Positions 35,529 to 48,366 of a stretch of DNA of 64,000 bases are shown in pieces. Each line of letters starts with the position of its first letter. Position 1 is the first letter of the stretch. The notes below the pieces were generated by a model, which did no database searches, was not told where the DNA came from, and was given only the letters and a program-made list of their open reading frames with translations. The DNA comes from Cepaea nemoralis (lineage: Eukaryota; Mollusca; Gastropoda; Stylommatophora; Helicidae): positions 1,419,270 to 1,483,269 of the forward strand of contig JACEFZ010025808.1 of the NCBI GenBank assembly GCA_014155875.1, in the 5' to 3' direction. The translations under genes and the position numbers were made by a program.

Positions 35529-35754
35529 ATACAATTATATATATACACATATATACATATACACAATTAGCACAGATTGGGCGTATATAGTAAGTATCTT
35601 AGAATGTAGGGTCTAAATGCAGGTCTTAGAATAACAATTAGCACAGAGTAGGCGTGTGTAGTAAGAGTCTTCTTATGTAGGTATTAGAAATACAATTAGC
35701 ATGGAGTGGGCGCGTGTAGTAAGTGTCTTAGTGTGTAGGTCTTAGAAATACACA

Positions 35755-36330
35755 TGAGGATAGGTTAACAAGTAAGTCACAAATGGCTTTAGAAAAATAA
35801 CTAAAGATGATAATTTGAAACCAGTTTCTTTTTACACATACATTGTCCCTTTATTTCTCAACATATTTTCCACCAACATTGATGCACTTATCCCATCGTT
35901 TTATCAGTCCTCCCAAATCGGCTACATAGAACTACGTGCTTTGTTTTCATTTACCTGCCATCCCACAGAACTGTGTGACTTAATTATTGACTCGCCCTCG
36001 TAACATTTTATACCCAGCTATGCACTGCTTTAAGGGACAAACATTTGTCAGCATAAACAGGAAACCCACCTTGGCGAGAGACATTTCGCGAATGACGCCG
36101 AAGTTGAATGTGAAGTGAAAACGTGATTTAGAAAACAGAGCACTCAGTTCTATGCAGCCGGGTTGGGAGAACTAATAAAACTATGGAATAAGTGCATCAG
36201 TGTTGGTGGATATTATGTTGAGAAATAAAGGGAAAATGTACGTATACAAATAAACTGGTATCAAGTTGTTATCATCTTTAGTTATTTTTCTACAGCTATT
36301 TGTGACTTACTTATTAACTTACCCTCGTAT
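35755..36330. mobile_element. Mariner-derived inverted structure
   Basis: Two arms in opposite directions both encode the mariner transposase C-terminus. At about 35890-35850 on the minus strand is RWDKCINVGGKYVEK followed by a stop; at about 36175-36225 on the + strand is a diverged version (NKCISVGGYYVEK, stop). Both continue into the same terminal sequence AAGTAAGTCACAAAT, at 35772 and, inverted, near 36305. A third terminal-repeat-like piece, GACTCGCCCTCGTA, lies at 35989-36002. This suggests a short internally deleted mariner (about 35755-36003) beside a partial copy in the other direction. Confidence 0.7.
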
Positions 36331-36560
36331 TAGCATAGAGTGGGCGCGAGTAATAAGAGTTAGAATGTAGGCCTTATAATTACAATTAGCATTGAATGGA
36401 AGCGTGTAGTAAAAATATTAGAATGTCTTAGAATGACAGCTAGCATAGAGTGCCTGCAAGAGGTAATTGTCTAATGTGGAAGGTCTCAGAGTTACATTAA
36501 GCACACAGTGCTTGGGTACATCTTGGGTTGAAGGGGGTAACATCAGTTAGTAAAAAAGTT

Positions 36561-36790
36561 AGTAACATATCCCGTGCATGACGTCACTATCAACCCCAGC
36601 ATATTTTAAACATTTGTGATTTACTAGGACATGTTTACGTTCAGTAGCCTGCCAATGCTGTCAGAGCGATCGGCGCATCATGCGGTCGGAATCAACGCAA
36701 AGCAGTATGCTTAGACATCTCCAGCAGCTTGTTTCAAACCAACGGCTCGTTAAGTCGGGGAACTGCGAAACCTGTTCACTGCCTTTAAAC
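36561..36790 (-). repeat. Old SINE-A copy
   Basis: Worn SINE-A: ACATATCC near 36566, the core GTTCAGTAGCCTGCCAATGCT near 36640 and a remnant head at about 36720-36785. Confidence 0.65.
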
Positions 36791-36818
36791 CACAGCGCCG
36801 GCATATAAGAGAATGAGT

Positions 36819-37157
36819 ACAGGCAATACTTGTCTTGGAGAATGCGCACAGGTAATACTTGTTTTGGAAAATGCGCACAGGTAATTTTTGTTTTGGAGAA
36901 TGCGCACAGGTAATACTTGTTTTGGAGAATGCACACAGGTAATGCTTGTTTTGGAGAATGCGCACAGGCAATACTTGTTTTGGAGAATGCGCACAGGTAA
37001 TACTTGTTTTGGAGAATGCACAGGTAATACTTGTTTTGGAAAATGCGCACAGGTAATACTTGTTTTGGAGAATGCGCACAGGTAATACTTGTTTTGGAGA
37101 ATGCGCACAAGTAATACTTGTTTTGGAGAATGCGCACAGGTAATACTTGTTTTGGAG
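36819..37157. repeat. 29-bp minisatellite
   Basis: About twelve copies of a 29-bp unit (AATACTTGTTTTGGAGAATG plus CGCACAGGT); period checked at 36841 and 36870. One unit is shortened by a few bases near 37015. The unit has no stop in several frames, which produces 100-170-codon artefact frames on both strands. Confidence 0.95.
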
Positions 37158-37251
37158 TGAAGAAATAACTCAAATAAGTGTACCGGTAGTCAAGGTGGGT
37201 GCCATGACGCCCTGTGATACCTCGATAAACAGTATGGGCTCTGAAGATGCC

Positions 37252-37497
37252 TATCTGCCGGTCTCCGTGGCGAAGGCCTTACGGACGCGGTTCGTAATCT
37301 CGTATATCCGCGTTTGAAACACCGCTGCTCGAAATTTGGCAGCAGACCGAGTTGCGTTGGTTTTGCGTTGGTATCGGTGCCGGTCGTTCAGAAAGCAATG
37401 GCAAACTACTGAACGTAAAGTTGCCAAGCGATCACAGCGGCAGAAATGCTGGTGTTGACTGTGATGTCCTGTAAAAAGGATATGCCAAAAAAAAAAC
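37252..37497 (+). repeat. SINE-A copy with intact head and A tail
   Basis: Best plus-strand SINE-A. The head is GCCGGTCTCCGTGGCGAAGG (A-box-like) and CGCGTTTGAAACACC (B-box-like), the core GAAAGCAATGGCAAACTACT, the end motif AAAAGGATATGCC, then A10. The 3' poly-A and pol III boxes show a tRNA-derived SINE. Possible short target duplication CCTATC. Confidence 0.88.
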
Positions 37498-37562
37498 TCC
37501 TATCCATCATTATAACATAACGCTGTATAGCTCTTTTGCTCATGTATTTTACTGTGCTTGGA

Positions 37563-37950
37563 CAATGTGCAGTCAAGCTGAAAAACATCTGATGGCTGCA
37601 GAAATGTGGTTTCTGAAGAAAATGCAAAGAGTACCATGGACAGATAGAAAAACCAATGACCAAGTACTACAGGAGACAAATGAAAATCGTAGATTGATTA
37701 GAGAAATTAGACGTAGACAGTCAAAATTATTTGGACATGTTATGAGAAGAAATGGACTGTAGAACTTAGTGACAACTGGCAAGATCGAGGGGAACAGACC
37801 AAGAGGAATACCGAGAGGAAAATATCAGGATGGCTTGGCCACATGGCATGGACGAGACAGGAACACTGAGCTGATCCACGACTCTGGTGATCGAGTGAAA
37901 TGGCGAGTCATGACCGCCCACGCTTTCCGGCATGGCACATGATTGATTGA
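37563..37950 (+). pseudogene. RTE-like LINE 3' end
   Basis: 5'-truncated copy. The frame at 37565-37762 reads EMWFLKKMQRVPWTDR and FGHVMRRN, then a frameshifted basic tail to the family end GGCATGGCACATGA and a (TTGA)n tail at 37940-37955. It lies directly after the SINE at 37252-37497. Confidence 0.82.
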
Positions 37951-38211
37951 TTGATTTTACTGTGACAAATTGTCCTGTTGTAGTTTTTAAAAAGAAAAGT
38001 GAAATTAAGAATTACATTTATAGAAAACCTGACCATAGCTCTCCTGTTCACAAAAGTGTTGCCAGGTATCAAACCATGACTATTGTTTATACCAGTCCGT
38101 CTATAGAGAATTCACATAAGGAATGTAATTGTTTAAGAGAGCCATGGACTCAAAACATATAAGAACCGCCGATTTACCAGAAGAAACAAGGGCAGCGTGA
38201 GTATATGCAAT

Positions 38212-38459
38212 GGGAGTCTCCGTGGCGAAGTGGTCAAGACGTATGACTCGGGATCCATAGGTTGTGGGTTCGATTCCGGGCCGCGTCCTTCTGTTCACGA
38301 GTGAAATTTTTCGGAGACACATGAGGGTCGTCGCTAGAGCTACGGAGTTCGTGCTTGGTGCGACGTTTTCCGCGCTGCGGAAAGAGACCGAGCCAAATGG
38401 GATAAAACCCGATGCAATGAAGTCGACCCTGTCGACTTTTAAGCGACTTTTTTTAAAGG
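38212..38459 (+). repeat. SINE-B, full length with 12-bp target duplication
   Basis: A 248-bp tRNA-derived SINE flanked by GTATATGCAATG at 38200-38211 and 38460-38471. The A box is TGGCGAAGTGG and the B box GGTTCGATTCC, both close to pol III consensus. The body is distinct from SINE-A (GGAAAGAGACCGAGCCA, GGGATAAAACCCG, GTCGACTTTTAAGCGAC) and ends in a T-rich stretch and AAAGG. Confidence 0.92.
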
Positions 38460-38544
38460 GTATATGCAATGAGTATAGGTGAGTGACAGAGAAAAAAAAA
38501 TTGACGAGATGCAGCGAAATGTGCCAAGCAATAAATCATTCATT

Positions 38545-38705
38545 CAGTAGCATTTCGAAGACTCCTGTGGGTCGTCGCTAGAGCTATGGAGTTCGTGCTT
38601 TGTGCGACGCTTTCCGCGCTGCGGAAAGAGACTGAGCCATATGGGATAAAACCCGGAGCAATGAAGTCGACCCTGTCGACTTTTAAGCGACCTTTTTTTT
38701 TATTC
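38545..38705 (+). repeat. SINE-B, 5' truncated
   Basis: Body of SINE-B from GAAGACTCCTGTGGGTCGTC to GTCGACTTTTAAGCGACC, without the tRNA-like head. It lies about 85 bp after the full-length copy, in the same direction. Confidence 0.88.
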
Positions 38706-38825
38706 AATAGCATGTCCTTTGCAGAACATCTCCCCCATAAAAACCTTCCGGAAAACCTCTCGATCATAAACAAGATGTCCCGCGTCGGATACACCCATCT
38801 GGTGATTATCCGCTACATCCTGCAC

Positions 38826-39345
38826 AAAATCACAAATACTGGAAAATATTGGAAAGATCAGGTTGTGTGACGGTTTGTTCCATTCTCAGTCTTCGTAGAC
38901 TTCGATGGATAGGACACGTTAAGGGAATCGATGATGGTAGAATACCAAAGGACATCTTTCTTGGTGAATTACAGATGGGTAAGAGATCTCAGGGTCGGCC
39001 TCTACTACGATACAAAGATGTGTGTAAGCGGGACATGATTGATACAGGCATTGATAATGCACATTGGGAGCAAGTCGCCGCTGAACGTGTTGCATGGAGG
39101 GCAAATATCAGAAATGGAATGAAGACAAAGGAGAAAATTATTGCAGATAAGTCACACACTGTGCGCATGAGACGTAAGATGGTGCGTGATGGTGAAAATG
39201 CCCGTGTGTTCACATGCATCCACTGTGGACAAACATTTACAGCGCGAATTGGTCTGTTCAGTGGTTGTCGCTACTGCAGTGAGTTGTAGTTATTATGTCT
39301 TTTTAGAGCACAATGTAACAAACTATCGTCTGTCAAGACGGAAAG
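38826..39345 (+). pseudogene. LINE2 3' end fragment
   Basis: About 520 bp from within the RT C-terminal region to the family 3' end. The frame at 38849-39289 keeps GKRSQGRPLLRYKDVCKRDM, the tryptophan block and the C2H2-type finger (FTCIHC). It ends with the stem-loop CGTCTGTCAAGACG. The frame is intact for 146 codons, so this fragment is relatively young. An (ATC)n tail follows at 39357-39375. Confidence 0.82.
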
Positions 39346-39375
39346 GTATCAATGATAACATCATCATCATCATCT

Positions 39376-41121
<1,746 letters not shown>

Positions 41122-41190
<69 letters not shown>

Positions 41191-41194
41191 ATGT
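41122..41194. repeat. (TA)n(TG)n microsatellite
   Basis: Short TA run, then about 60 bp of TG with one interruption, directly after the Helitron-like 3' end. Confidence 0.93.
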
Positions 41195-41754
41195 GTGCGT
41201 TGACGTTATCCTTTTGAGGTTACTCTGATGATGTCACGTTCTGACTAGGATTCCACCCATGCGTAGGTATTTGAACTATGTTCAGATTACAGTTAGCACA
41301 GAGTGGGCGCGTATTGCAAGAGTCTCAGAATGTCTTTGAAAGGTACATTGCCTGTTTCTGCGATGTGATATTAACTGTATCATCTTCTTACAGATATAGA
41401 ATCTCCATCGGGCTCAAAATATGGGGCACACAGCACAAGTACTCCAGGCCTGAAGGCGTAAACTGTGTTTCCGTACTTCCTGCAGATAGAAAAAGTTATA
41501 GATTAGGTTGGTTTAGGAAATGGCATAATCTTTAACAGAATACTCAGGGAGACATCTATGCATCGATTCCGTCTACTTTCGCCAAACTCTTGTGATCACA
41601 AATTAGGTACACTTCTGCTTGCAAAAAGATCTTTCTACAATTTTCTTTTCAATTTCTTCTTAATGGCTTCTAATTTGAAGGGAGCATTTCGATTTTGGAG
41701 GCGACCGGTTACTCAAAGAAGACAACTTCAGAGGCGTAGATACAGTGGCGGAAA
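41195..41754. other. No gene; isolated tandem-repeat relic
   Basis: Contains one copy of the ~68-bp repeat (41285-41335, CAGTTAGCACAGAGTGGGCG). The frames of 60-85 codons here have no recognisable domain. Confidence 0.45.
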
Positions 41755-41912
41755 ATATCAGGAAAGCAAAATATGGGAAGAGAAAATATCAGTAAAGCAA
41801 AATATGGGAAGAGAAAATATCAGTAAAGCAAAATATGGGAAGAGAATATATCAGGAAGGCAAAATATGGGAAGAGAAAATATCAGGAAAGCAAAATATGG
41901 GAAGAGAAAAAT
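41755..41912. repeat. 31-bp minisatellite
   Basis: About five copies of a 31-bp unit (ATCAGTAAAGCAAAATATGG plus GAAGAGAAAAT); period checked at 41763 and 41794. It produces a 203-codon + frame that is a repeat artefact running into the following SINE. Confidence 0.93.
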
Positions 41913-41944
41913 GTGACGATCAGCATTACAGGAACATAAAGGCA

Positions 41945-42190
41945 TGGCAAGTCGAACCAAAGTGCTTACGCCACTTGCCAAGCCCTCCGAAGGTTGTGGG
42001 TTCTCTTTCCGCCCATTTATCTTTACCAGTGCAGTTTTCTCGGAGACTCTGGTGGTCGTCGCTGGAGCTAGGGAGTTCGTGCTTTGTGCGGCGTTTTCGG
42101 CAAACCGCCCCGCCGAAAGAGACCGAGCCATACGGGATAAAACCCGTTGCAATGAACTCGATCCTGTAGCTTTTAAACCCCCTTTCGTAG
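41945..42190 (+). repeat. SINE-B copy, diverged head
   Basis: SINE-B body with GGAGTTCGTGCTTTGTGCG, GAAAGAGACCGAGCCATACG and GGGATAAAACCCG. The head is altered (GGCAAGTCGAACC), but GGTTGTGGGTTC near the B box is kept. A small insertion lies near 42105. Confidence 0.83.
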
Positions 42191-42307
42191 AAACAATAAA
42201 CTGAGTTCGTTTGCGGCGACATGCATTCATCTGGAAGTAAATGCGGATATCAACAAACACATACATGACTTTAAAGCAAAATACATTAAGGCATGGTATT
42301 GTTATAG

Positions 42308-42545
42308 GGAGTCTGCGTGGCGAAGTGGTCAAGACGTCTGACTCGGGCTCCGAAGGTTGTGTGTTCGGTTCCGAGCGACGTCCTTCTGTTCACGAGAGCA
42401 TTATTTCGGAGACTCCTGAGGATCGTCGATGGAGATACAGAGTTCGTGCTTTGTGCGACGTTTTCTGCACTGGGGAAAAAGACTGAGCCATATGGGATAA
42501 AACCCATTTGAAGTCGAACCTGTCGACTTTTAAGCAACTTTTTAG
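42308..42545 (+). repeat. SINE-B copy, near full length
   Basis: A box TGGCGAAGTGG at about 42320, B box version TGTTCGGTTCC at about 42362, full body and the end GTCGACTTTTAAGCAAC. No clear target duplication. Confidence 0.87.
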
Positions 42546-43259
42546 TGTTATTTTAAAATATTATAATACTTGAAACAAGCGGAGAAAAGTGAAATGTAAT
42601 GCATGTATCAAGGAGAGGTCCAGTGAAGAAGGCTGAATTCAACCGGAAGCCGCAGTAAAGGAACAGACCACTCGAAGCGATACTCGCTCTCGAAGAGGGG
42701 AGACAAGTAGCAAGGAGTCCAACGAAAATGTCCGACATACCGGGAGGTGTGTGTTGAAGATGAAGTCTTGGGACAAAGAGAGAAACATAACGATACTTCT
42801 AGAAAGGGAGGAAATGTGACATCAAGGGAAAATACTAGAAGTTCGAACCGGATGCATACATTAAGCGTGTCTTGGACAGTACTTATGAACCATAGTACAA
42901 GGGGGAACCCATGTGTCATGCGCAATGTAATACTCAAGAACATACATAGGTGGCGATTGTGTGAAAGGAATTAATTTGCAGAAATATAAACAATACAAAA
43001 TAACACAAAGTAATGCAGCTTTACAGAACAGAATTATGAAAAATACAGGACTTTGCGGCGACTAGCCTTCACTTCATCAGCAAACAAATACATACACAAA
43101 ACACACCATATAATCACGGAGAAGACACTACAGTGACTACATTAAAGCTTAAGAACGGGATGAGAAGAATGAAAAATGAAAGGGACGGTTAAAGGTGAAG
43201 GAGCATAATTGGAAGATAAGAGTCAGATATAAATCAGAAAAATAAAATAAAAAATAGCT
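42546..43259. other. No gene; half of an unnamed dispersed repeat
   Basis: 42546-43010 holds nothing recognised. 43015-43175 carries a sequence (ACAGGACTTTGCGGCGACTA, TATAATCACGGAGAAG) that recurs at 43672-43830 in the same direction. It is an unclassified repeat pair on either side of the SINE-A at 43271. Confidence 0.5.
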
Positions 43260-43270
43260 AGTAACGAGTT

Positions 43271-43519
43271 TATTATTTTTTTGTTCATATCCTTTGTACA
43301 GGACATCGCTGTCAACACAGCATTGTACTGCTGTTGTTGATGTTTTAGCAAGTTTACGTTCAGTAGTTTGACATTGCTTTCTGAACGACTGGCTCCCATA
43401 CCAATTCGTTAAAACCCAGCGTAACGCGGTCTGCCGCCAAATCGGTAGCAGCTGTGTTTCGAACGCGGTTAAGCGGGCTTACGAATCGCGTCCGTAAAAC
43501 CTTTGCCACGGAGACCGGC
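43271..43519 (-). repeat. SINE-A, full length with 11-bp target duplication
   Basis: The reference SINE-A: 249 bp flanked by AGTAACGAGTT at 43260-43270 and 43520-43530. On the minus strand it starts GCCGGTCTCCGTGGCAAAGG (A-box-like), has a B-box-like GCGTTCGAAAC, the core GTCAAACTACTGAACGT and the end motif AAAGGATATGAAC plus an A/T-rich tail. Confidence 0.92.
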
Positions 43520-43530
43520 AGTAACGAGTT

Positions 43531-43879
43531 AGTGGGAGTAGATAAGTCTAAAACACTGATAAAAACATATAACGATTAACAGGAGGCTGCAGTAAACTTA
43601 GTTGCAGTTGTAAACATAGTCAAAATATGAATAAAATTAGTGTAACTGCGGTAAAACTATGGACATGTAAACAATGTAAAAGAACACAAAGTTGCGGCTT
43701 TATGAAATAGAATTTCGAAAAAATACAGGACTTTGCGGCGACTAGCCTTCATTAGCAAACACTTACATAGACAAAACACAACATATAATCACGGAGAAGT
43801 CCCTCCAGTGACTATATTAAGACATAAGAAAGAACGCAACACAACTGCGAGAGATGTAGATAGTGCAGACGCAGGAGCC
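43531..43879. other. No gene; second half of the unnamed repeat pair
   Basis: 43672-43830 matches 43015-43175 with about one difference per ten bases by eye. The rest is AT-rich sequence without landmarks. Confidence 0.5.
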
Positions 43880-44060
43880 ACAACCATCATCATCATCATC
43901 TTCCGCTTTTGCCGTCAAGCGTCGTGGGGAGGAAACGTTGGCACTCCAGCGCCCGATGTGTGGCACTGGGTTGTGTCATTTCCTGTGATTGTACAATATT
44001 TTTGATGTCAATCAATTTTCTCTTCGGGCGTCCTCTTGCTCTCGTAGCAGAACTTCTTTG
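43880..44060 (-). pseudogene. LINE 3' tail scrap
   Basis: The minus strand ends in (ATG)n (seen as ATCATCATC at 43888-43901), preceded by a basic stretch RKSRKRGRPKRKL-like at about 44020-44050. This resembles a LINE C-terminus followed by its microsatellite tail. Too short to classify. Confidence 0.4.
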
Positions 44061-44497
44061 ATGTAGGGACAGTTATGGTAGTTGATAACCCTGGGGTGTT
44101 TTCTGATAAAACATGAAGGTATTGCATATTCAAATATATGCAGCTCCTCTCCAACTGTACAAAACACACTGGAAACAGCAAGGACAATTATTGTACGAGG
44201 TATTGAAAGATCCAACAATCACGTACGATAAATAATGCATATACACATAGCGGCGGTGTTCTCGAAGTTGATAGGTAACTGTCCTGATTATGTCATGATT
44301 ACGATCGGACGAGGCTTTCAAGCCTGGGCTGAGAGCTTGCTAGCTGACCAAGAGACTGATCACCTCTGTCTCTGTGTATTCAGGACTACAACATGGGAGT
44401 GCACTTTCAATTTACTGACCCGGAGCGGGAAAATATATCGGGACAATTTATTTCACCCAGTCTTACAGTAAAATAAGGCGGCTTGAATGATACTAGA
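44061..44497. other. No recognisable feature
   Basis: No repeat landmark or credible exon. Short frames up to 78 codons lack known motifs. Confidence 0.5.
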
Positions 44498-47415
44498 CAC
44501 ATCACACGTCATACATCACACGTCACACATCACACGTCACACGTCACACATCACACGTCACACATCACACATCACACGTCACACATCACACGTCACACAT
44601 CACACGTCACACATCACACGTCACACATCACACGTCACACATCACACGTCACACATCACACGTCACACATCACACGTCACACATCACACGTCACGCATCA
44701 CACATCACACATCACACGTCACACATCACACATCACACGTGACACATCACACGTGACACATAACACATCACACGTCACACATCACACGTCACACATCACA
44801 CGTCACACATCACACGTCACACATCACACGTCACACGTCACACGTCACACATCACACGTCACACATCACACGCCACACATCACACGTCACACATCACACG
44901 TCACACATCACACATCACACGTCACACATCACACGTCACACATCACACATCACACGTCACACGTCACAAATCACACGTCACACGTCACACGTCACACATC
45001 ACACGTCACACATCACACGTCACACGTCACACATCACACGTCACACATCACACGTCACACATCACACGTCACACATCACACGTCACACGTCACACATCAC
45101 ACGTCACACATCACACGTCACACGTCACACATCACACGTCACACATCACACGTCACACATCACACATCACACATCACACGTCACACATCACACATCACAC
45201 ATCACACGTCACACATCACACATCACACATCACACATCACACGTCACACATCACACACCACACGTCACACATCACACGTCACACATCACACATCACACAT
45301 CACACGTCACACATCACACATCACACATCACAGCGTCACACGTCACACATCACACATCACACGTCTCACATCACACATCACACGTCACACATCACACATC
45401 ACACGTCACACATCACACATCACACATCACACGTCACACATCACACATCACACATCACACATCACACGTCACACATCACACATCACACGTCACACATCAC
45501 ACGTCACACATCACACGTCACACATCACACATCACACGTCACACATCACACGTCACACATCACACATCACACGTCACACATCACACGTCACACATCACAC
45601 GTCACACATCACACGTCACACATCACACATCACACGTCACACATCACACGTCACACATCACACGTCACACATCACACATCACACGTCACACATCACACAT
45701 CACACGTCACACATCACACATCACACGTCACACGTCACACATCACACATCACACGTCACACATCACACATCACACGTCACACATCACACATCACACATCA
45801 CACGTCACACATCACACATCACACGTCACACATCACACATCACACGTCACACATCACACATCACACGTCACACATCACACATCACACGTCATACATCACA
45901 CATCACACGTCACACATCACACGTCACACATCACACATCACACATAACACGTCACACATCACACATCACACATCACACATCACACGTCACACATCACACG
46001 TCACACATCACACATCACACGTCACACATCACACGTCACACATCACACGTCACACATCACACATCACACGTCACACATCACACGTCACACATCACACGTC
46101 ACACATCACACGTCACACATCACACATCACACATCACACGTCACACATCACACATCACACGTCACACATCACACGTCACACGTCACACATCACACGTCAC
46201 ACATCACATATCACACATCACACATCACACGTCACACATCACACGTCACACATCACACATCACACATCACACGTCACACGTCACACATCACACGTCACAC
46301 GTCACACATCACACATCACACGTCACACATCACACATCACACGTCACACATCACACGTCACACATCACACATCACACGTCACACATCACACATCACACGT
46401 CACACATCACACGTCACACATCACACGTCACACATCACACGTCACACATCACACATCACACGTCACACATCACACATCACACGTCACACATCACACATCA
46501 CACATCACACGTCACACATCACACATCACACGTCACACATCACACATCACACGTCACACATCACACATCACACGTCACACATCACACATCACACGTCACA
46601 CATCACACATCGCACATCACACGTCACACATCACACGTCACACATCACACATCACACGTCACACATCACACATCACACGTCACACATCACACATCACACA
46701 TCACACATCACACGTCACACATCACACATCACACATCACACGTCACACATCACACGTCACGCATCACACATCACACGTCACACATCACACGTCACACATC
46801 ACACGTCACACATCACACGTCACACATCACACGTCACACGTCACACGTCACACGTCACACATCACACGTCACACATCACACGTCACACATCACACGTCAC
46901 ACATCACACGTCACACATCACACATCACACGTCACACATCACACGTCACACATCACACGTCACACATCACACGTCACACATCACACGGCACACATCACAC
47001 GTCACACATCACACGTCACACATCACACGTCACACATCACACGTCACACGTCACACATCACACGTCACACATCACACGTCACGCATCACACATCACACGT
47101 CACACATCACACGTCACACATCACACGTCACACATCACACGTCACACATCACACGTCACACGTCACACGTCACACGTCACACATCACACGTCACACATCA
47201 CACGTCACACATCACACGTCACACATCACACGTCACACATCACACATCACACGTCACACATCACACGTCACACATCACACGTCACACATCACACGTCACA
47301 CATCACACGGCACACATCACACGTCACACATCACACGTCACACATCACACGTCACACATCACACGTCACACGTCACACATCACACGTCACACATCACACG
47401 TCACACATCACACAC
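44498..47415. repeat. Heptamer array (TCACACR)n, about 2.9 kb
   Basis: Roughly 415 copies of a 7-bp unit, TCACACG or TCACACA, with rare other changes (for example GTGAC at 44739 and 44754). As 21 bp equals three units and seven codons and no stop arises, the + strand is open for 986 codons of an HTSHVTH/HTSHITR pattern. This is a repeat artefact, not a protein gene: no promoter, no codon structure, and the unit sequence explains everything. Confidence 0.97.
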
Positions 47416-47502
47416 CCAGAGCCGATTTGTCTACCAAATATGAGGCCAGCACCATATATACAATGCATTTGAAGGCGTGGAAAATAGTCCTTGACTTTGG
47501 CT

Positions 47503-47862
47503 TACTGACATATTGATAGTCCTGGTCGGTGATGTCGTGGTTGTTGGTACTGACATATTGATAGTCCTGGTCGGTGATGTCGTGGTTGTTGGTACTGACA
47601 TATTGATAGCCCTGGTCGGTGATGTCGTGGTTGTTGGTACTGACATATTGATAGTCCTGGTCGGTGATGTCGTGGTTGTTGGTACTGACATATTGATAGC
47701 CCTGGTCGGTGATGTCGTGGTTGTTGGTACTGACATATTGATAGCCCTGGTCGGTGATGTCGTGGTTGTTGGTACTGACATATTGATAGCCCTGGTCGGT
47801 GATGTCGTGGTTGTTGGTACTGACATATTGATAGCCCTGGTCGGTGATGTCGTGGTTGTTGG
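47503..47862. repeat. 45-bp minisatellite
   Basis: Eight 45-bp units starting TACTGACATATTGATAG and ending GTCGTGGTTGTTGG, differing mainly at one T/C site; degenerate traces continue to about 47950. Since 45 is divisible by three, 15-residue repeats run open on both strands (for example TDILIALVGDVVVVG on +). No start context, domain or neighbour supports coding. Confidence 0.95.
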
Positions 47863-48366
47863 TACAGATGTATGATAGACCTGGCTAGTGATGACAATGT
47901 TATTGGTTCAGATTTGTGATAGACCAGGAATGTGATGAGATGAAGTTTTTAGTTATATGTGATGATATATATGTCTAGTGATGACGCCCGTTCTAGTGGT
48001 AAATTGGTAGAAGACGATTGTATACTTGTTATTTTGAAGCCAATCTGACAGAAGATTTCAAATACAGTGTGCTTACCTCTTTTAATGCTTCTGTTAGCTA
48101 GTATTACCTATCTTTCTTTGTCATTTATAAGTTCTAATCAGTAACCTTCAGAATATTAATCTTATTTTGTTGATGTTTCACGACTTTCTAACTGATGCCG
48201 AGTTCAATCGTCTTAACATTGATATTGCTGGCCTGCAGGAGACTCACCTCGCTGAGGAAGGGTCACTCAGGGGAAAAAAATTACACTTTTTTTTGGGAAG
48301 GGTAGAGGGCAGGCAGAAAAAAGGAAACACGGTGTGGGCTTTGCATTGAATAATTCGCTACAGTGA

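Larger units (their letters stand above)
34290..36520. repeat. Degenerate ~65-70-bp tandem repeat, interrupted
   Basis: Repeated phrases of the type ATTAGCACAGAGTGGG, GTAGTAAGTGTCTTAGAATG and AGGTCTTAGAAATACA recur at 34300-34600, 35570-35760 and 36325-36520, with an isolated copy near 41285-41335. The array is broken by a LINE2 insertion (34601-35528) and a mariner-derived block (35755-36330). Unit length drifts and no frame is conserved. Confidence 0.75.

Noticed and set aside
34290..36520. Ordered regulatory array in intron 2
   Set aside because: The ~68-bp units are too degenerate and irregular to claim function; a decayed satellite explains them.
36661..37173. 170-codon cysteine-rich frame on the minus strand
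   Set aside because: Produced by a 29-bp minisatellite read through three frames; no conserved domain, start context or neighbour.
38222..38290. Functional tRNA gene
   Set aside because: The A and B boxes are good, but the sequence is the head of a 248-bp SINE with its own target duplication and recurring copies.
41558..42169. 203-codon + frame
   Set aside because: It joins unique sequence, a 31-bp minisatellite and a SINE-B; no family motif.
44483..47443. 986-codon open frame of histidine, serine and threonine repeats
   Set aside because: Fully explained by the 7-bp unit, which contains no stop in any phase.
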